Below, piece after piece: positions 19,982 to 31,256 of a stretch of 64,000 nucleotides of DNA. The position numbers and the translations under genes were made by a program. Source of the stretch: Vibrio gallicus (GTDB lineage Bacteria; Pseudomonadota; Gammaproteobacteria; Enterobacterales; Vibrionaceae); the NCBI RefSeq assembly GCF_024346875.1, contig NZ_AP024871.1, positions 1,488,001 through 1,552,000 of the forward strand, written 5' to 3'. Below the pieces are notes generated by a model, which worked only from the letters and a program-made list of their open reading frames with translations, had not been told where the DNA came from and ran no database searches. The stretch's first letter is position 1, and each line of letters starts with the position of its first letter.

Positions 19982-22900
19982 TTATATCAGTTCTGCTTCA
20001 TCAATGATCTGCGACGGTTCATTTACCTGACCAAAGCCTCTAAGCCCAACCACATGCACATGTTCGTGGTCTTTAAATACCTTCCGAACCAGCTTGTAGG
20101 TGGTGCCTTTTTCAGGGCTAATGTTTTCCGGTGCGGCGATCAATAGCTGCATATTAAGGCGCTCACACAACTCGAATAAGGTAGCAATCGACTTCGCATC
20201 CAAACGTGCCGCTTCATCGAGGAACAATAGACGACAAGGTAGAATATCCTTGCTACGCAATCGACGAGATTCCTCTTCCCAGCTCTGGATAACCATCAGC
20301 AAGATAGACTGACCAGTACCGATAGCCTCACCTGTAGATAGCGCTCCGGATTCAGCCTGTAGCCACCCTTCTGAGCCACGGTTAACCTCAACACCCATTT
20401 CAAGGTAGTTTCGGTAATCCAATAGCTCTTCACCAAAGACTTGTGGTGAGCGTTGACCAACATCAATATGTGGGTTCACGCGTTGGAACAATTTAGCCAT
20501 TGCCTCAGAGAAGGTTAAACGAGAGTTCTCAAACAACTGCTGATGGCTTTTCTGTGGATTGGCTAAGCTATCAAGCAAGATTTGATGGCTCTCGCGAATA
20601 TTAACATTCAAACGCACCCCTTTAACCTGACCGAAGTAAATGTTGGACAAGCCTTGGTTTAGAATTCGAATTCGATTCTGTTCACGTGAAATCGTCTTGT
20701 TAATAATACTCGATACAGATTCTGAGCTAATCGCTAAACGGCCTTCGCGTTGAGTAAGCTCTTCGGTTAAGCGAGCAAGCTCGACTTCCATCTCTTCAAT
20801 AGCTTCAACCGGGTCATCTGTACGGATGATATCTTGGCGAATACGCTCACGCAGATATTGGTATACCGCAATATAGAACAGTACCTTACGCTCTGGGTAT
20901 GCGGTATCTTCAGATGCACGTAGTGTATCTCGAAGCTCCTCATCATTAGCAACGGCAAGACGCAATGAACCCAATGATTTATCTGACATTGAACGCAGTT
21001 CGCCTTCGGAAAGATAAGCTAACTCACGTTTGTGTAGGCGTCGCTCAACATCATGCTCACGCGCTAGCTTCAATACTGAACACCAGCCAGCTTTGGCGGT
21101 GACCACGAAGCGGCGCAATTCTTGGTACTCTTTTTGGTGCTTCTTAAGTGCCTTAGTTCCACTCTTAAGCTCAAGCTCAGTCGCGGTAACAACCTTCGAC
21201 AATTCAGTTTGGCGAACGCGGGAGATCTCAATCCCCTCATGTAGCTCTTGCTTACGTGCTGTTGCACGGTCAAGGATAGCCTCATCAAGCACAATGCCTG
21301 CGCCTGATAGCTCCAGTTTAAACTCTTGAACCGTTTCTGTTTTCGCTTGATGTGAGCTTTTTAACGTCGCCAATAGTTGATTATATTGGCTGTGCTGTTG
21401 CTGAGCCTGTTTATAGCCGTCGCGTGCTTTCTCTTTTTGCTGCTCGGCAATAACCAGTTTTGCTTTTAGCTGTTCACTTAACTCACTGCTTTTCTCTAAC
21501 AGTTTTTCAGAATCAGCATAGCCAAAGTGCGCCCTGCGCTCTAAAACATTAGATAGAGCGAAAGATTGGGTTTTCAACTGCTGCAGCTGAGCATCAACTT
21601 GTTGGTATTGCTGTTCAATCGCATCAAATTGCTCAGGATCGACTGCCAATGCAGAAACCAGCGGACGAAGCTTGTCCGCTACCGCTTGGTAGCGGTCTAA
21701 ATACGCTTTGCTATCTACAAGCTCATCCACTCTTGATTGAACTTCTAATACTCGCTCACTTAGGGTCTCATCACTAAGTAAATCAATACGTGGTGCTAGC
21801 TTATCTAGTAGGCTCAATGCTTGCTTAGCTTTTACTATGCCTTGCTTGTGCTCTGCTTCTTTCGTTTCAATAACATTGAGCTCACCCATGACTGCGTTGC
21901 GCTGGATACGAAGCTGTGCAATGGCATCTTCAGGGTTTGATTCAAAGGCTACATGTACATGGTTAGCCACAAAATCATTAAATGCTTGATATAGTCGCTG
22001 CGCTTTTTGCGCATCAAATGATGCCTTAGCGTGTGATTCGACAAGGTCATCACGTTTCTCGCGCAGCACCTCTAAACGCTGTTCACGAGCAGCTCGGCCA
22101 AATAGAGGAACCGTTGGGAAGCGAGAGTAACGCAATTGCTGCTGGCTCACTTTAACGCACACCGCACCTTCGAACTCTTCTACCTCAAACAGGCTATCGT
22201 CAAAGGCATCCACATCCCCTTCAATAATATACACATCTTCCGGGCAGTCATCGAACTCGACCAAGCGCTCTTTTACGCCATCGAGATCAGAGACCACAAT
22301 CGCGTGACGCGCCGGACCATACATCGCACTGAAATACGGTGCATCGGCGAACGTAATGTCATCGTAGATCTCTGAAAGGAGTACGCCACCTAAAGAGTCA
22401 GCCAGTGCTTTTAATCTAGGATCGTTGGCACCACCTGGTGCTGCTAGCGCTTCTAACTCTTTCTCAACTTGGTTACGCTCTAGCGCCAAGGCATCTTTGT
22501 GTGATATGGCACGCTTTTCATCTTCTAGAACCTGCTGCATGGTCGCCATGACCTGCTGAGCGTCATTCAATGGCGCGTCGGTACTTTCACGTAGATTATA
22601 TAGCGCTTCATTGGCCTTAAACCACGCCGGTGCAATACCTTCAAAGCGTGAAATATCACCTGTTAGTTTTTGCTCTTCACGACGCAGATCAACCAAGCGC
22701 TCACGACCTTGCTCTAGATGAGCTTCATTTTGGTCAATGGCTTCATGTTGACGCGCTTGCTCAGTTTCAACATCGACCTCATCATGGATCTCAGTCGATG
22801 CTAACGCATTGTATTCTTTAACACTTTTCTGAACCTGAGATTGCTGTTGCAGGCGTTTATTGAGATCCCTAGCTTGTGACTGCCAGTGAGACAATTGCGC

Positions 22901-24436
22901 CGCTTCATGTTTAGCAGCTTGCATTTTTTCAAGCACGCTGCGCGCTTGTTGCTGCGCATCACTGCGCGCACAATCTGGCACGATTTGTTTTAACAGATCA
23001 TACGCTTTGGCAAACTGCTCAACCCCAGCAGAATTGATGTCCAGCTTATGCTTTAGTGACAGCAAGGTTTGGGTTTGTTGAGTTTGTTGGGTCTCAAAGT
23101 CGCTCAACAGCTGTGGGATATTATCAACACTTTCAATTTCAATTCCGCACAGCGTTCTTGCATCATGCAAGGCTTTAACCGCTTGTTGATATTGCAGTGC
23201 TCGGGTTTGTTGTACATCCAGTGCTTGTTGATAATCCGCCAGCTGAGACTTCAGGCTATCAACCTCTGCCTCGGTAAGCTCCATCTGCTGTTCATTGCTA
23301 ACTAGAGACTCATATGCCTCTTCGACTACCATCACCTGCTCTTCAAGTCGGTCACTCAGTTCAAGCAAGTCTTCTTCATAGCGCTCAATTTTCTGCTGCT
23401 GTTGCAGCGCATTTTGCACCAACTGTAAGTAATCGCTTGCGGCTTGATGGTCCTGCTCTAGTGCTGAATATTGCTCAACAAACTGATTTAGTTGCTGCTG
23501 AGTTTCATTAAGAAGCTTATTGTTATCAATGATCTGTTGGCGACCATTTAGCAGTTCTTTACGAATAGATAGTGTCGCTTCTAGCTTACTACGGCGCTGA
23601 TTAGCGTGACGCATATAATCGGCGGCCACATAGTTGGTGGACTCAGTTAGCAAATGCTTAAACAGGTCACGATCCGACTGGGTATTCTTGATTGCTTCTA
23701 AGGTGATACGGTTTTCACGCAGGGCCGATTCCATATCTTGGAACGCCTTTTTAACCCCACCATTTTGTGGCAATAGATAGTCACGTAGTGAGCGAGTAAT
23801 CGTGCTAGAGATGCCACCGTATAGCGATGCCTCTATCAAGCGATAAAATTTAGACCGGTCACCGGAATTACGAAGTTTTTTCGGAATCACACCGCTATCA
23901 AACATCTGGGTGTGGTAATCAGTGATAGAGTTAAACGCCTTAAATTGTACGCCTTCTATATCCGCGACGCGCTCTTTCACTTCGTTTAACTGCAATACCT
24001 TAGCTTGGGTATCACTGACCGACTGAATGAACAGCTCCGATGCCTTAATATGGCTCGGTAGGCCTTGTACAACAAACGGCTTAATATCTACTTTTTTATC
24101 ACGACCGGCGACTTGCTGTAGCTTTACTGCGAAGATAAGGCGTTGTTTACGCGAGTTCACAACCTCTAAAGCGGAGTAGCACACACCCGCTTGTAGCTTA
24201 CCGTACAAGCCTTTATCTCTCGATGCCTGCGAGCTTCCCGCTTCGGTGGTATTTCTAAAATGTAATAGACTTTGGTCAGGAATAAGGCTAGTAATAAACG
24301 CCGCCATGGTGGTCGATTTACCCGCACCATTGCCGCCCGAAAGTGTGGTGACCAGATTATCGATATCAAAGGTACGCGCAAAAAAGCCGTTCCAGTTAAT
24401 CATGGTCAGTGATTGATATTTTCCTCTTTCAATCAT
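19982..24436 (-). CDS. mukB: MukB, chromosome condensin SMC-like ATPase
   Basis: MukB is the SMC-like subunit of the MukBEF condensin that organises and segregates the chromosome. The 1484-residue protein has the N-terminal head with Walker [11 protein letters not shown] (near residue 34), two long coiled coils, a hinge domain at about residues 660-780 ([18 protein letters not shown] onwards), and the C-terminal head with the signature [12 protein letters not shown] and Walker [12 protein letters not shown]. Its ATG overlaps the mukE stop by 4 bp (ATGA), so the two are translationally coupled. Confidence 0.98.
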   Translation of the reverse strand: MIERGKYQSLTMINWNGFFARTFDIDNLVTTLSGGNGAGKSTTMAAFITSLIPDQSLLHFRNTTEAGSSQASRDKGLYGKLQAGVCYSALEVVNSRKQRLIFAVKLQQVAGRDKKVDIKPFVVQGLPSHIKASELFIQSVSDTQAKVLQLNEVKERVADIEGVQFKAFNSITDYHTQMFDSGVIPKKLRNSGDRSKFYRLIEASLYGGISSTITRSLRDYLLPQNGGVKKAFQDMESALRENRITLEAIKNTQSDRDLFKHLLTESTNYVAADYMRHANQRRSKLEATLSIRKELLNGRQQIIDNNKLLNETQQQLNQFVEQYSALEQDHQAASDYLQLVQNALQQQQKIERYEEDLLELSDRLEEQVMVVEEAYESLVSNEQQMELTEAEVDSLKSQLADYQQALDVQQTRALQYQQAVKALHDARTLCGIEIESVDNIPQLLSDFETQQTQQTQTLLSLKHKLDINSAGVEQFAKAYDLLKQIVPDCARSDAQQQARSVLEKMQAAKHEAAQLSHWQSQARDLNKRLQQQSQVQKSVKEYNALASTEIHDEVDVETEQARQHEAIDQNEAHLEQGRERLVDLRREEQKLTGDISRFEGIAPAWFKANEALYNLRESTDAPLNDAQQVMATMQQVLEDEKRAISHKDALALERNQVEKELEALAAPGGANDPRLKALADSLGGVLLSEIYDDITFADAPYFSAMYGPARHAIVVSDLDGVKERLVEFDDCPEDVYIIEGDVDAFDDSLFEVEEFEGAVCVKVSQQQLRYSRFPTVPLFGRAAREQRLEVLREKRDDLVESHAKASFDAQKAQRLYQAFNDFVANHVHVAFESNPEDAIAQLRIQRNAVMGELNVIETKEAEHKQGIVKAKQALSLLDKLAPRIDLLSDETLSERVLEVQSRVDELVDSKAYLDRYQAVADKLRPLVSALAVDPEQFDAIEQQYQQVDAQLQQLKTQSFALSNVLERRAHFGYADSEKLLEKSSELSEQLKAKLVIAEQQKEKARDGYKQAQQQHSQYNQLLATLKSSHQAKTETVQEFKLELSGAGIVLDEAILDRATARKQELHEGIEISRVRQTELSKVVTATELELKSGTKALKKHQKEYQELRRFVVTAKAGWCSVLKLAREHDVERRLHKRELAYLSEGELRSMSDKSLGSLRLAVANDEELRDTLRASEDTAYPERKVLFYIAVYQYLRERIRQDIIRTDDPVEAIEEMEVELARLTEELTQREGRLAISSESVSSIINKTISREQNRIRILNQGLSNIYFGQVKGVRLNVNIRESHQILLDSLANPQKSHQQLFENSRLTFSEAMAKLFQRVNPHIDVGQRSPQVFGEELLDYRNYLEMGVEVNRGSEGWLQAESGALSTGEAIGTGQSILLMVIQSWEEESRRLRSKDILPCRLLFLDEAARLDAKSIATLFELCERLNMQLLIAAPENISPEKGTTYKLVRKVFKDHEHVHVVGLRGFGQVNEPSQIIDEAELI

Positions 24437-25119
24437 GCCTGTTCCTCACTCTCATCTAATAGACTGTTTTGTTCTGTTTTTTGTTCGACCACGGCTTCAC
24501 CATCACGGATCAATCGCAACTGAGCTTGTTGTACATCATCGCCCACACGCACATCAGCACCAAAGCGGAATACCGCCTCGCTGATACGGAATTTTTCACC
24601 TTCACCTACCGGTAATAACATTCCAATACGCTTTAATCGACGTAGCGAAGTACGCACTTTATCGTATAGCTTTTCTTTATCTAGATCGGTACCGGTTGCT
24701 TTATGGGTGACAAACTTCATTAGCGCTTTGTGCTCGGCAATACTAAGTAGCTCTTCAAACAACTCATGGTTGCTAAAGATACCCTCTTGAGCTAAGCGTT
24801 CAGGGCTTAGATAAAGGAAACACAATACCTTACCCACCAGCATATCTAGCTCTGACAATACGCTACGGCCAATCAGCGCCGTTGAACGAGGTCGAAGGTA
24901 GAAAAACCCTTCCGGTGCTTTAACCAGTTCGACGTTATATCGTTGATAAAACAGAGCTAAATCCGTTTCAAAGTCACACAACAGTGCGTAGTTATCCATA
25001 TCGTCTTGTGTAATATGACGACCAGAGCGCAATAGACTGTCTAAACCCGGAAATAGTGGGTTTGCAATTGCTTTAGCCAGTTCTTCTGGCATGTAATGTT
25101 CAGAATTTATTGATGACAT
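24433..25119 (-). CDS. mukE: MukE, condensin accessory subunit
   Basis: MukE is a winged-helix protein that binds the kleisin MukF. I chose the ATG at 25119 (228 residues; E. coli 234). It gives the family start [20 protein letters not shown] and has an AAGGTAC site upstream. A reading from 25179 would add 20 residues that do not fit the family and lie inside mukF. The conserved core [20 protein letters not shown] is present. It overlaps the mukF end by 20 bp and mukB by 4 bp. Confidence 0.96.
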   Translation of the reverse strand: MSSINSEHYMPEELAKAIANPLFPGLDSLLRSGRHITQDDMDNYALLCDFETDLALFYQRYNVELVKAPEGFFYLRPRSTALIGRSVLSELDMLVGKVLCFLYLSPERLAQEGIFSNHELFEELLSIAEHKALMKFVTHKATGTDLDKEKLYDKVRTSLRRLKRIGMLLPVGEGEKFRISEAVFRFGADVRVGDDVQQAQLRLIRDGEAVVEQKTEQNSLLDESEEQA

Positions 25120-26449
25120 TTGCTTGTACCTTTGCGCCATATTCATTGATTGACTGCCAGTCTGGCTGAATAGCGGCATAGTCTTGTTCTGAGTATCCTA
25201 AGCGAACGGCTTGATCAACTACCATTCGAGCGAGATCAAAATGTTTAGTCAGCGGATAACGAGCCAGATAATCTTTTAGTATCGAGCTAAGATCAATATT
25301 TGACCCCTGCTGTTTATGTTGTAAAAGCATCGCTTTGACGTGCTCTGCCAACTCGTTGGTTACCTGCTGAATTTCTTGATATTCCACCTCTGGTGGCAAT
25401 ACACCAAGGGCTTCATCATTTTTCAATACCAAGGACTCATCACGCAGATCGCGTAATCGCTCGGCATCGGCATAAGTCAGTAGCCATGATTGAGAACCAA
25501 AATCTTGTATCGATTGACGCAGCCTTTGGCTAAACGCTCGGTTCTTATCCATATCAATGGCGGTACGGATAAATTTATGCACATGGCGGTCATAACCAAT
25601 CCATAGGTCGATTGACTGTTGACCCCAGCTCACAATGCGATCCAGCTTCATTTGTAAGCTGAAAAGTACCGCATCGATAAAATCTAATTCATCTTGACCA
25701 TATACCATCTGCTGCAGTTCGAGCAGCTGAGATTGCAGCTCATCACCGGCAGCTTGCAGGGACGATTGGAGCTCAGTTAAGGTGTTAGAAGTCGCCGATA
25801 GCAGCCCTTCACACTGGTGAATGGCTTCACGCCAATCTTGATTCAACAATGCGGCTATTTGCTGTTTTACCTGCGATTGCTCTTCGTCCATCACCCTTTG
25901 GTTGAGGTCTATCTGATCAAAGATCTCACCCACGGTATATTTTAAAGTGCCATACACGTCTCGACGCCACTCTTCACCAGAAAGATCACCTTCCGCAGCT
26001 TGGTGGGCATTGGCCAATTCTCTACCCGCTAAAATCAGTTGTACTGATAGCTTAAGCTTTGAGAATTGACGATGACGCATATAATAATCACTGATCCCCA
26101 TAGCCAAAGGTGACAAGCGATAAATGCTGCCTCCCTCTTGGTCATCGGCATTAAAGCGATTCAATAGGCGCTGACTAACAAGGTCATTGATGGCGTTGTT
26201 GGCCTTAAATAAATTGTTCCCTTTAGTTTGGGAATCACTCGAATATTGTCCTTGCACGATAGCAAATGCATCATGCAGTTCACCCTCGCCCAACTCACCA
26301 TCGAATCGCTCTTGGCTCAATAACGCGATTGAGACCAAAAAACTTAACCGTTCGCTAGTCAGATTTAATGAAAAATCGTGCTGTTTTACCCAGCCCACCA
26401 GCTCATCTACTGACAGCTGATCGTTACTTTGTTGTTCTGCTTGGCTCAT
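25100..26449 (-). CDS. mukF: MukF, kleisin subunit of the condensin
   Basis: MukF is the kleisin that bridges MukB heads and dimerises through its N-terminal winged helix domain. The 449-residue protein (E. coli 440) has the N-terminal [15 protein letters not shown] region, a middle helical bundle that includes long heptad stretches (about residues 180-270), and a C-terminal MukB-binding domain. It follows cmoM by 15 bp and precedes mukE with overlap, so cmoM-mukFEB is one operon, as in E. coli. Confidence 0.97.
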   Translation of the reverse strand: MSQAEQQSNDQLSVDELVGWVKQHDFSLNLTSERLSFLVSIALLSQERFDGELGEGELHDAFAIVQGQYSSDSQTKGNNLFKANNAINDLVSQRLLNRFNADDQEGGSIYRLSPLAMGISDYYMRHRQFSKLKLSVQLILAGRELANAHQAAEGDLSGEEWRRDVYGTLKYTVGEIFDQIDLNQRVMDEEQSQVKQQIAALLNQDWREAIHQCEGLLSATSNTLTELQSSLQAAGDELQSQLLELQQMVYGQDELDFIDAVLFSLQMKLDRIVSWGQQSIDLWIGYDRHVHKFIRTAIDMDKNRAFSQRLRQSIQDFGSQSWLLTYADAERLRDLRDESLVLKNDEALGVLPPEVEYQEIQQVTNELAEHVKAMLLQHKQQGSNIDLSSILKDYLARYPLTKHFDLARMVVDQAVRLGYSEQDYAAIQPDWQSINEYGAKVQANVINKF

Positions 26450-26464
26450 TCCGATCCTTGCTTA

Positions 26465-27241
26465 TTACTTCTGAACCCAAACGTGTATATATCTGCCCAT
26501 AGACAGATATGGTTCAGTTCGGCATAACTGCTGTTCAAGCTCCAATAATTGTTGTGGGGTGTATTCACCTACGTATTCGCTAAAGCCGACGTAATCATGA
26601 AAACAGCGAATCCCAGACTTACCACATATCGTGAGGCCACTCTCTTCTAGCCACTGGTAAACATCCGTTGGAATGAGTCCCTTTTGTGGCTGAAGCTTAA
26701 ATCTTTTACGGTGCGGCATTCCCTGCAAAACATGCGGAATATTGCCACACACTACATTCTTCATCACCAATCCATGCTGGTTATAAAACATAATTGACGC
26801 CATTCCATTCGCGACCAATAGCGTCATCAATTGCTTTAGTACCGCTTCAGGCTCTGCTAACCACTCCATTACCGCATGAAATAAGATAAGGTCTACCGGC
26901 TCATCTATATGTTGATGCAGTTCCTGTATTGGAGCATGAATAAATGTGTACTGTTCGAGTAAACCTTGCTTTACAATCTCTTGCTTGGCAAGCGCTAACA
27001 TCTCACTAGATACATCACACAGAATGACCTTGTGTCCGAGCTTGGCAAGTTTTTGTGACATTTGCGCTAACCCGCCCCCCGCATCAACCACTGTCAGCGA
27101 TTTCGAATCTGACTCGATTTGAGATAGAATATGGTTTAAATCTTCCCAAACAACTGTCTGCCGAATATTACCCTTGTCAGAACCGTAGATATTCTGAGCA
27201 AATTTGTGGGCTATGTTGTCGAAATTGCGGTCTTTTGTCAC
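26465..27241 (-). CDS. cmoM: CmoM, tRNA 5-carboxymethoxyuridine methyltransferase
   Basis: CmoM (formerly SmtA) methylates cmo5U34 in some tRNAs to mcmo5U, acting after CmoA and CmoB. The 258-residue class I methyltransferase begins TKDRNFDNIAHKFAQNIYG, a family hallmark. The SAM motif is VVDAGGGLAQMS (near residue 50), with motif II VILCDVSSEML. It is the first gene of the mukFEB operon and is divergent from elyC across 156 bp. Confidence 0.95.
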   Translation of the reverse strand: MTKDRNFDNIAHKFAQNIYGSDKGNIRQTVVWEDLNHILSQIESDSKSLTVVDAGGGLAQMSQKLAKLGHKVILCDVSSEMLALAKQEIVKQGLLEQYTFIHAPIQELHQHIDEPVDLILFHAVMEWLAEPEAVLKQLMTLLVANGMASIMFYNQHGLVMKNVVCGNIPHVLQGMPHRKRFKLQPQKGLIPTDVYQWLEESGLTICGKSGIRCFHDYVGFSEYVGEYTPQQLLELEQQLCRTEPYLSMGRYIHVWVQK

Positions 27242-27397
27242 GGTAGGTATGTGGTTAAGTAATCAAGTTTGGTATTGTGTCACAAGAAGACGAAGAATAA
27301 AGAGCAAGCGCTTTAAGTGGCGAATATTTGAGCTTAAAACGAAGTGTTTTTACACACAACTCTTTGCTAAATACATTTAGGATATAATGTTGTAACC

Positions 27398-28165
27398 ATG
27401 TTTGAACTTAAAAAGCTCATTTCCGCATTTTTAATGCCATTACCCGCTATGTTGATCATTGGCTTCATAGGATTGGCAATGGTAATGTTTACTCGTAAGC
27501 ATAGATCCGGCTCTATCTTGATACTCATCTCTTTGGCCTCGATCTTCGCTATCTCTTTTCAACCAATCGCAACCTCGCTACTTAAGCCTCTTGAACGAAA
27601 GTACACCGGATTTCTGCCGACTACCCAAAATGTTGACTATGTTATGGTACTAGGCAGTGGACATGTGGTTGATCCTGAGATCCCTCCAACCTCTGAGCTG
27701 AGTCGAACGGCTTTGATGCGTCTTTCAGAGGGAATTCGTATTTTACGCATGTATCCTGGTAGCAAGTTGATCCTATCGGGATATGGCGGTGGTAGTAAAA
27801 TCAGCCAAGCACGTATGATGGCAAAGGTTGCCCTAGCGTTAGGTGTCGCAAAACCCGAAATCATATTGCTTGAAACCGCGCAAGATACCTGGGAAGAAGC
27901 AAGGCAAGCCAGCGCCTTTGTTGGGCATACGAATCTTGTACTAGTTACCTCAGCCAGTCATATGGAGCGTGCAATGGGCGAATTTAACGCAGCCGGTATT
28001 ACGCCTATCCCTGCACCGACCAATTATCTTGCTCACTCCAACATTACTCAGCCTTGGGTAAAATATACGCCCCAAGCTCGTTATCTTGAGCAAACCGAGC
28101 GCTATTGGCACGAAACCCTTGGAACTTGGTGGCAAGCGATTCGCAACCTTGCCAGTAAACAGTAA
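27398..28165 (+). CDS. elyC: ElyC, envelope biogenesis factor (DUF218)
   Basis: ElyC (YcbC) is an inner membrane protein needed for normal envelope and lipid carrier metabolism in E. coli. The 255-residue protein has two N-terminal membrane segments (about residues 12-32 and 38-58) and then a periplasmic DUF218 domain, with the motifs VMVLGSGH, LSRTALMRLSEGI and the acidic/arginine pair in ETAQDTWEEAR. The gene is divergent from cmoM, the same neighbourhood as in E. coli. A TATAAT box lies about 15 bp before the ATG. Confidence 0.92.
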   Translation: MFELKKLISAFLMPLPAMLIIGFIGLAMVMFTRKHRSGSILILISLASIFAISFQPIATSLLKPLERKYTGFLPTTQNVDYVMVLGSGHVVDPEIPPTSELSRTALMRLSEGIRILRMYPGSKLILSGYGGGSKISQARMMAKVALALGVAKPEIILLETAQDTWEEARQASAFVGHTNLVLVTSASHMERAMGEFNAAGITPIPAPTNYLAHSNITQPWVKYTPQARYLEQTERYWHETLGTWWQAIRNLASKQ

Positions 28166-28229
28166 CTCAACCATAATTTACGCATACGGGAACATTGATT
28201 GATACAAACCAAGGTACGTGTGCTTTCTT

Positions 28230-28877
28230 ATGCAAGAAATAAAACGATTTAATGAACAACGAGCTGAGATTTACTGGTGGTTTTCTAGCCTTTTTTCAAA
28301 AGAGTTGACCCAACAAGATCTCAACGCATATCAAACCCCAGAGGTTCGCGGTTTTCTGCAAGGGCTGGCTGATAATAAAGAGCTAAAAAACTCAACTGAT
28401 AAGGTTATCGACGCCCTTAATCGACTGCAAGATAGAGAAGATGCTCAGTTAGAACTGTCTGCTGATTTTTGCGACTTGTTCCTTACATCAGATAAGCACG
28501 CTGCACTGCCATATGCGTCAATTTATCTTGATGAAAGTAAGCTTCTCAATGGTAAACCTGCCCAAGATATGGCTGAACTGATGCAAAATAAAGGGATTGC
28601 AGTAGACAATAACTTTAATGAGCCTGCTGACCACCTTGCAATTGAGCTCGACTTTTTAGGGAATATGATTATTCGCTCTAACGAGTTAGAGCAAGAGGCT
28701 CACTTAGAAACTGCATTTACAGAGCAGAAACACTTTATCGATAATCACCTATTAAGCTGGATACCTCAGTTTTCAGAAAACTGCACTCAATTTGATAGCT
28801 TTGGCTTCTATGCCGCTGTAGCAGAGCTATTAGTTAATTTTTGCGAACTGGATAACCGCTACTTAGCGGCAAACTAA
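28230..28877 (+). CDS. torD: TorD, chaperone for TMAO reductase TorA
   Basis: TorD binds the TorA twin-arginine signal and helps insert the molybdenum cofactor in the cytoplasm. The protein has the family motif [16 protein letters not shown] near residue 130 and the typical [18 protein letters not shown] end; length is 215 residues from the ATG at 28230. A GTG at 28218 would add four residues but is only 3 bp from the AAGG site, so I prefer the ATG. It is 10 kb away from torA and on the opposite strand, not in the torECA operon. Confidence 0.92.
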   Translation: MQEIKRFNEQRAEIYWWFSSLFSKELTQQDLNAYQTPEVRGFLQGLADNKELKNSTDKVIDALNRLQDREDAQLELSADFCDLFLTSDKHAALPYASIYLDESKLLNGKPAQDMAELMQNKGIAVDNNFNEPADHLAIELDFLGNMIIRSNELEQEAHLETAFTEQKHFIDNHLLSWIPQFSENCTQFDSFGFYAAVAELLVNFCELDNRYLAAN

Positions 28878-28937
28878 ACCTTCTCACTTTTGCTAGAAAT
28901 GAATTGTCACTCACTTCATTTCTAGCTAGACTGCGCT

Positions 28938-28953
28938 CCGCAAACGATTGCAC
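28938..28953 (+). promoter_or_regulatory. PurR operator (PUR box) upstream of purR
   Basis: CCGCAAACGATTGCAC matches the PUR box core GCAANCGNTTNC at every fixed position; only the two outer bases differ. It lies about 94 bp before the purR ATG, consistent with autorepression. Confidence 0.65.
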
Positions 28954-29046
28954 TACTATTATTATAACCAAATCGCCTTATGTTATTGTTATCAATAACC
29001 AAGGCTATTTAGGTGTACCCCTACAATTGATGTTACAAGGTAAAGC

Positions 29047-30060
29047 ATGGCTACCATTAAAGATGTAGCAAAACTCGCTGGTGTTTCGACAACCACAGTT
29101 TCGCACGTAATAAATAAGACACGTTTCGTAGCAGAGACCACTCAAGAGCGCGTGCTCGAAGCAGTAAAAGAGCTAAATTATGCTCCAAGTGCGGTAGCCC
29201 GTAGCCTGAAGTGTAATACGACTCGCACTATTGGTATGCTCGTTACCCAATCGACTAACCCCTTCTTTGCTGAAGTGGTGGATGGGGTTGAAAGCTATTG
29301 CTATCGCCAAGGCTATACCTTGATTCTATGTAATACTGGCGGTATTTACGAAAAGCAACGTGACTATATTCGTATGCTAGCTGAAAAAAGAGTCGATGGC
29401 CTATTGGTCATATGCTCTGATCTTACAGAAGAGCTAAGAGCAATGCTTGATGCTCAACCTAACATTCCTAAAGTGGTAATGGATTGGGGCCCTGAAACAT
29501 CAAAAGCCGATAAAATCATCGATAACTCAGAAGAAGGTGGCTATCTTGCAACCAAGTACCTTCTTGAAATGGGGCATAACAAGATAGCATGTTTGAGTGG
29601 ACAAGTCGAAAAACTGGCATGTATCGAAAGGGTGTCTGGCTATAAAAGAGCTCTAAATGAAGCCAAGGTTGACTTTAATCCACAATATATCATCGAAGGT
29701 AACTTCGAATGTGATACCGCGGTTGAAGCAGCCAACAAACTGGCGGCTATGCCCGAGTCATCACGTCCAACTGCGGTATTTTGTTTCAACGATATCATGG
29801 CGCTTGGTTTGATTAGTGGCCTGCTTGAGCATGATATTAAAGTGCCACAAGATATATCCGTTGTTGGCTATGACAATATCGACCTTGCTGCGTATTTCGC
29901 TCCACCGCTCACGACCATCCACCAGCCAAAACGCCGTGTGGGTAAAACCGCGTTTGAGATCTTATTGCAACGCATTAACGATAAAGAGCACGAGCGCCGT
30001 GAATTTAAGATGCAACCAGAGCTTGTTGAGCGTAAGAGTGTAAGAAACCTCAACGCATAA
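29047..30060 (+). CDS. purR: PurR, purine repressor (LacI family)
   Basis: PurR represses purine synthesis genes when bound to hypoxanthine or guanine. The 337-residue protein begins with the LacI-type helix-turn-helix ([20 protein letters not shown], residues 3-22) and hinge (PSAVARSLK). The ligand domain follows, with the PurR-like stretch [20 protein letters not shown]. The whole length resembles Vibrio and enteric PurR. A PUR box lies upstream and a terminator downstream, so it is monocistronic. Confidence 0.94.
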   Translation: MATIKDVAKLAGVSTTTVSHVINKTRFVAETTQERVLEAVKELNYAPSAVARSLKCNTTRTIGMLVTQSTNPFFAEVVDGVESYCYRQGYTLILCNTGGIYEKQRDYIRMLAEKRVDGLLVICSDLTEELRAMLDAQPNIPKVVMDWGPETSKADKIIDNSEEGGYLATKYLLEMGHNKIACLSGQVEKLACIERVSGYKRALNEAKVDFNPQYIIEGNFECDTAVEAANKLAAMPESSRPTAVFCFNDIMALGLISGLLEHDIKVPQDISVVGYDNIDLAAYFAPPLTTIHQPKRRVGKTAFEILLQRINDKEHERREFKMQPELVERKSVRNLNA

Positions 30061-30081
30061 TTCGTTTATGCAGCGCCATAG

Positions 30082-30117
30082 AAAGCTTCATTCCATATTG
30101 GGTGAGGCTTTTTTTAT
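30082..30117 (+). terminator. Rho-independent terminator after purR
   Basis: AAGCTTCA pairs with TGAGGCTT (one G-T pair) around a loop that can pair further, followed by TTTTTT. It lies 22 bp after the purR stop. Confidence 0.7.
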
Positions 30118-30215
30118 GTCATCGGCTGCAATAATTTCGATAATAATTACCGATAATTGAAATTTTTGTGGGGGTTATTCTGTCTTTATAATTAACCAAA
30201 CATTTCACGAGCATA

Positions 30216-30893
30216 ATGATGAATAAGAAATTGATTATTGGCGTAATTTTAGTGGCTGTGGTTGTTTTGCTAGCCGTCAATTTTGGGCAGTATCTGACCC
30301 TCGAAAATGCCAAGGCACAGCAAGCTGCCCTAAATAGCCATATACAGCAAAACTTTAGGATATCTGCCGCTATCTATTTTATTGGCTATATTTTTATTAC
30401 CGCTTTTTCAATCCCTGGGGCTGCGGTTGTTACCCTATTAGGCGCGGCACTATTTGGTTTTTGGACGAGCCTGCTACTGGTATCATTCGCCAGCACTATA
30501 GGGGCAACACTTGCCTTTTTAAGCAGTCGTTATCTATTGCGTGATTGGGTACAGTCTAAGTTTGGTAATAAGCTTGATACCATCAATAAAGGTGTGGAGA
30601 AAGATGGCGCTTTCTATCTATTTTCATTGCGCCTTATTCCCGTATTTCCATTCTTCTTGATCAACCTATTGATGGGACTCACCCCTATCAGCATGGGTAA
30701 ATTCTATATTGTGAGTCAATTAGGTATGTTAGCTGGCACTATGGTGTATCTTAACGCAGGGACACAATTAGCTGAAATAGACAGCCTTTCCGGTATTGTG
30801 TCTCCGACTGTATTGGCATCATTTGCTCTACTTGGTCTATTCCCATTAATAGCGAAATGGGTGATGAATAGGCTTAGACCTAGCACCTGCTAA
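30216..30893 (+). CDS. TVP38/TMEM64 family (VTT domain) inner membrane protein
   Basis: A 225-residue membrane protein with about five hydrophobic segments. The VTT (formerly SNARE-associated) domain is visible: FSIPGAAVVTLLGAALFG near residue 66 and SLRLIPVFPFFLINLLMGL near 138. Related DedA/VTT proteins transport lipids or maintain proton motive force, but the role of this subfamily is not known. A flavin oxidoreductase often found next to such genes is not here. It is followed 42 bp later by the DUF2007 gene. Confidence 0.85.
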   Translation: MMNKKLIIGVILVAVVVLLAVNFGQYLTLENAKAQQAALNSHIQQNFRISAAIYFIGYIFITAFSIPGAAVVTLLGAALFGFWTSLLLVSFASTIGATLAFLSSRYLLRDWVQSKFGNKLDTINKGVEKDGAFYLFSLRLIPVFPFFLINLLMGLTPISMGKFYIVSQLGMLAGTMVYLNAGTQLAEIDSLSGIVSPTVLASFALLGLFPLIAKWVMNRLRPSTC

Positions 30894-30935
30894 TCGCACT
30901 AGTGCTTTACCATCAACCCCCTTCGGTAAACTAAA

Positions 30936-31256
30936 ATGAAGATATTTATTGCCAGTAATCCACCTGAGGCACACTTTATCAGTGAGCTTTTAATTGCCGA
31001 AGGGGTTGCCGTTGAGGTTCGTGGTGAGGGGCTCTTTGGTTTACAAGGAGAGTTGCCATTCGATGAGTCTACTCAGCCTTATGTGTGGCTATCCGACCCC
31101 AGCTTACTGGATAAAGCCCAAGCGGTAATACAAGCATACTCCCAGCAGGGTAACTATCAAGATTGGACCTGCCCTCATTGCAGTGAAGTCAATGAAGGGC
31201 AATTTGCCTTATGCTGGCAGTGCTCGAATAGTAACCCCGATCAGGCTACAGATTGA
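30936..31256 (+). CDS. DUF2007 domain protein with zinc ribbon
   Basis: A 106-residue cytoplasmic protein. Residues 1-68 match the DUF2007 signal-transducer-like fold (KIFIASNPPEAHFISELL, with the LFGLQGELPF stretch). The C-terminus has a CPHC...CWQC pair (residues about 79-95), a likely zinc ribbon. Its stop overlaps the end of the convergent hydrolase gene by 16 bp. The molecular function is unknown. Confidence 0.85.
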   Translation: MKIFIASNPPEAHFISELLIAEGVAVEVRGEGLFGLQGELPFDESTQPYVWLSDPSLLDKAQAVIQAYSQQGNYQDWTCPHCSEVNEGQFALCWQCSNSNPDQATD

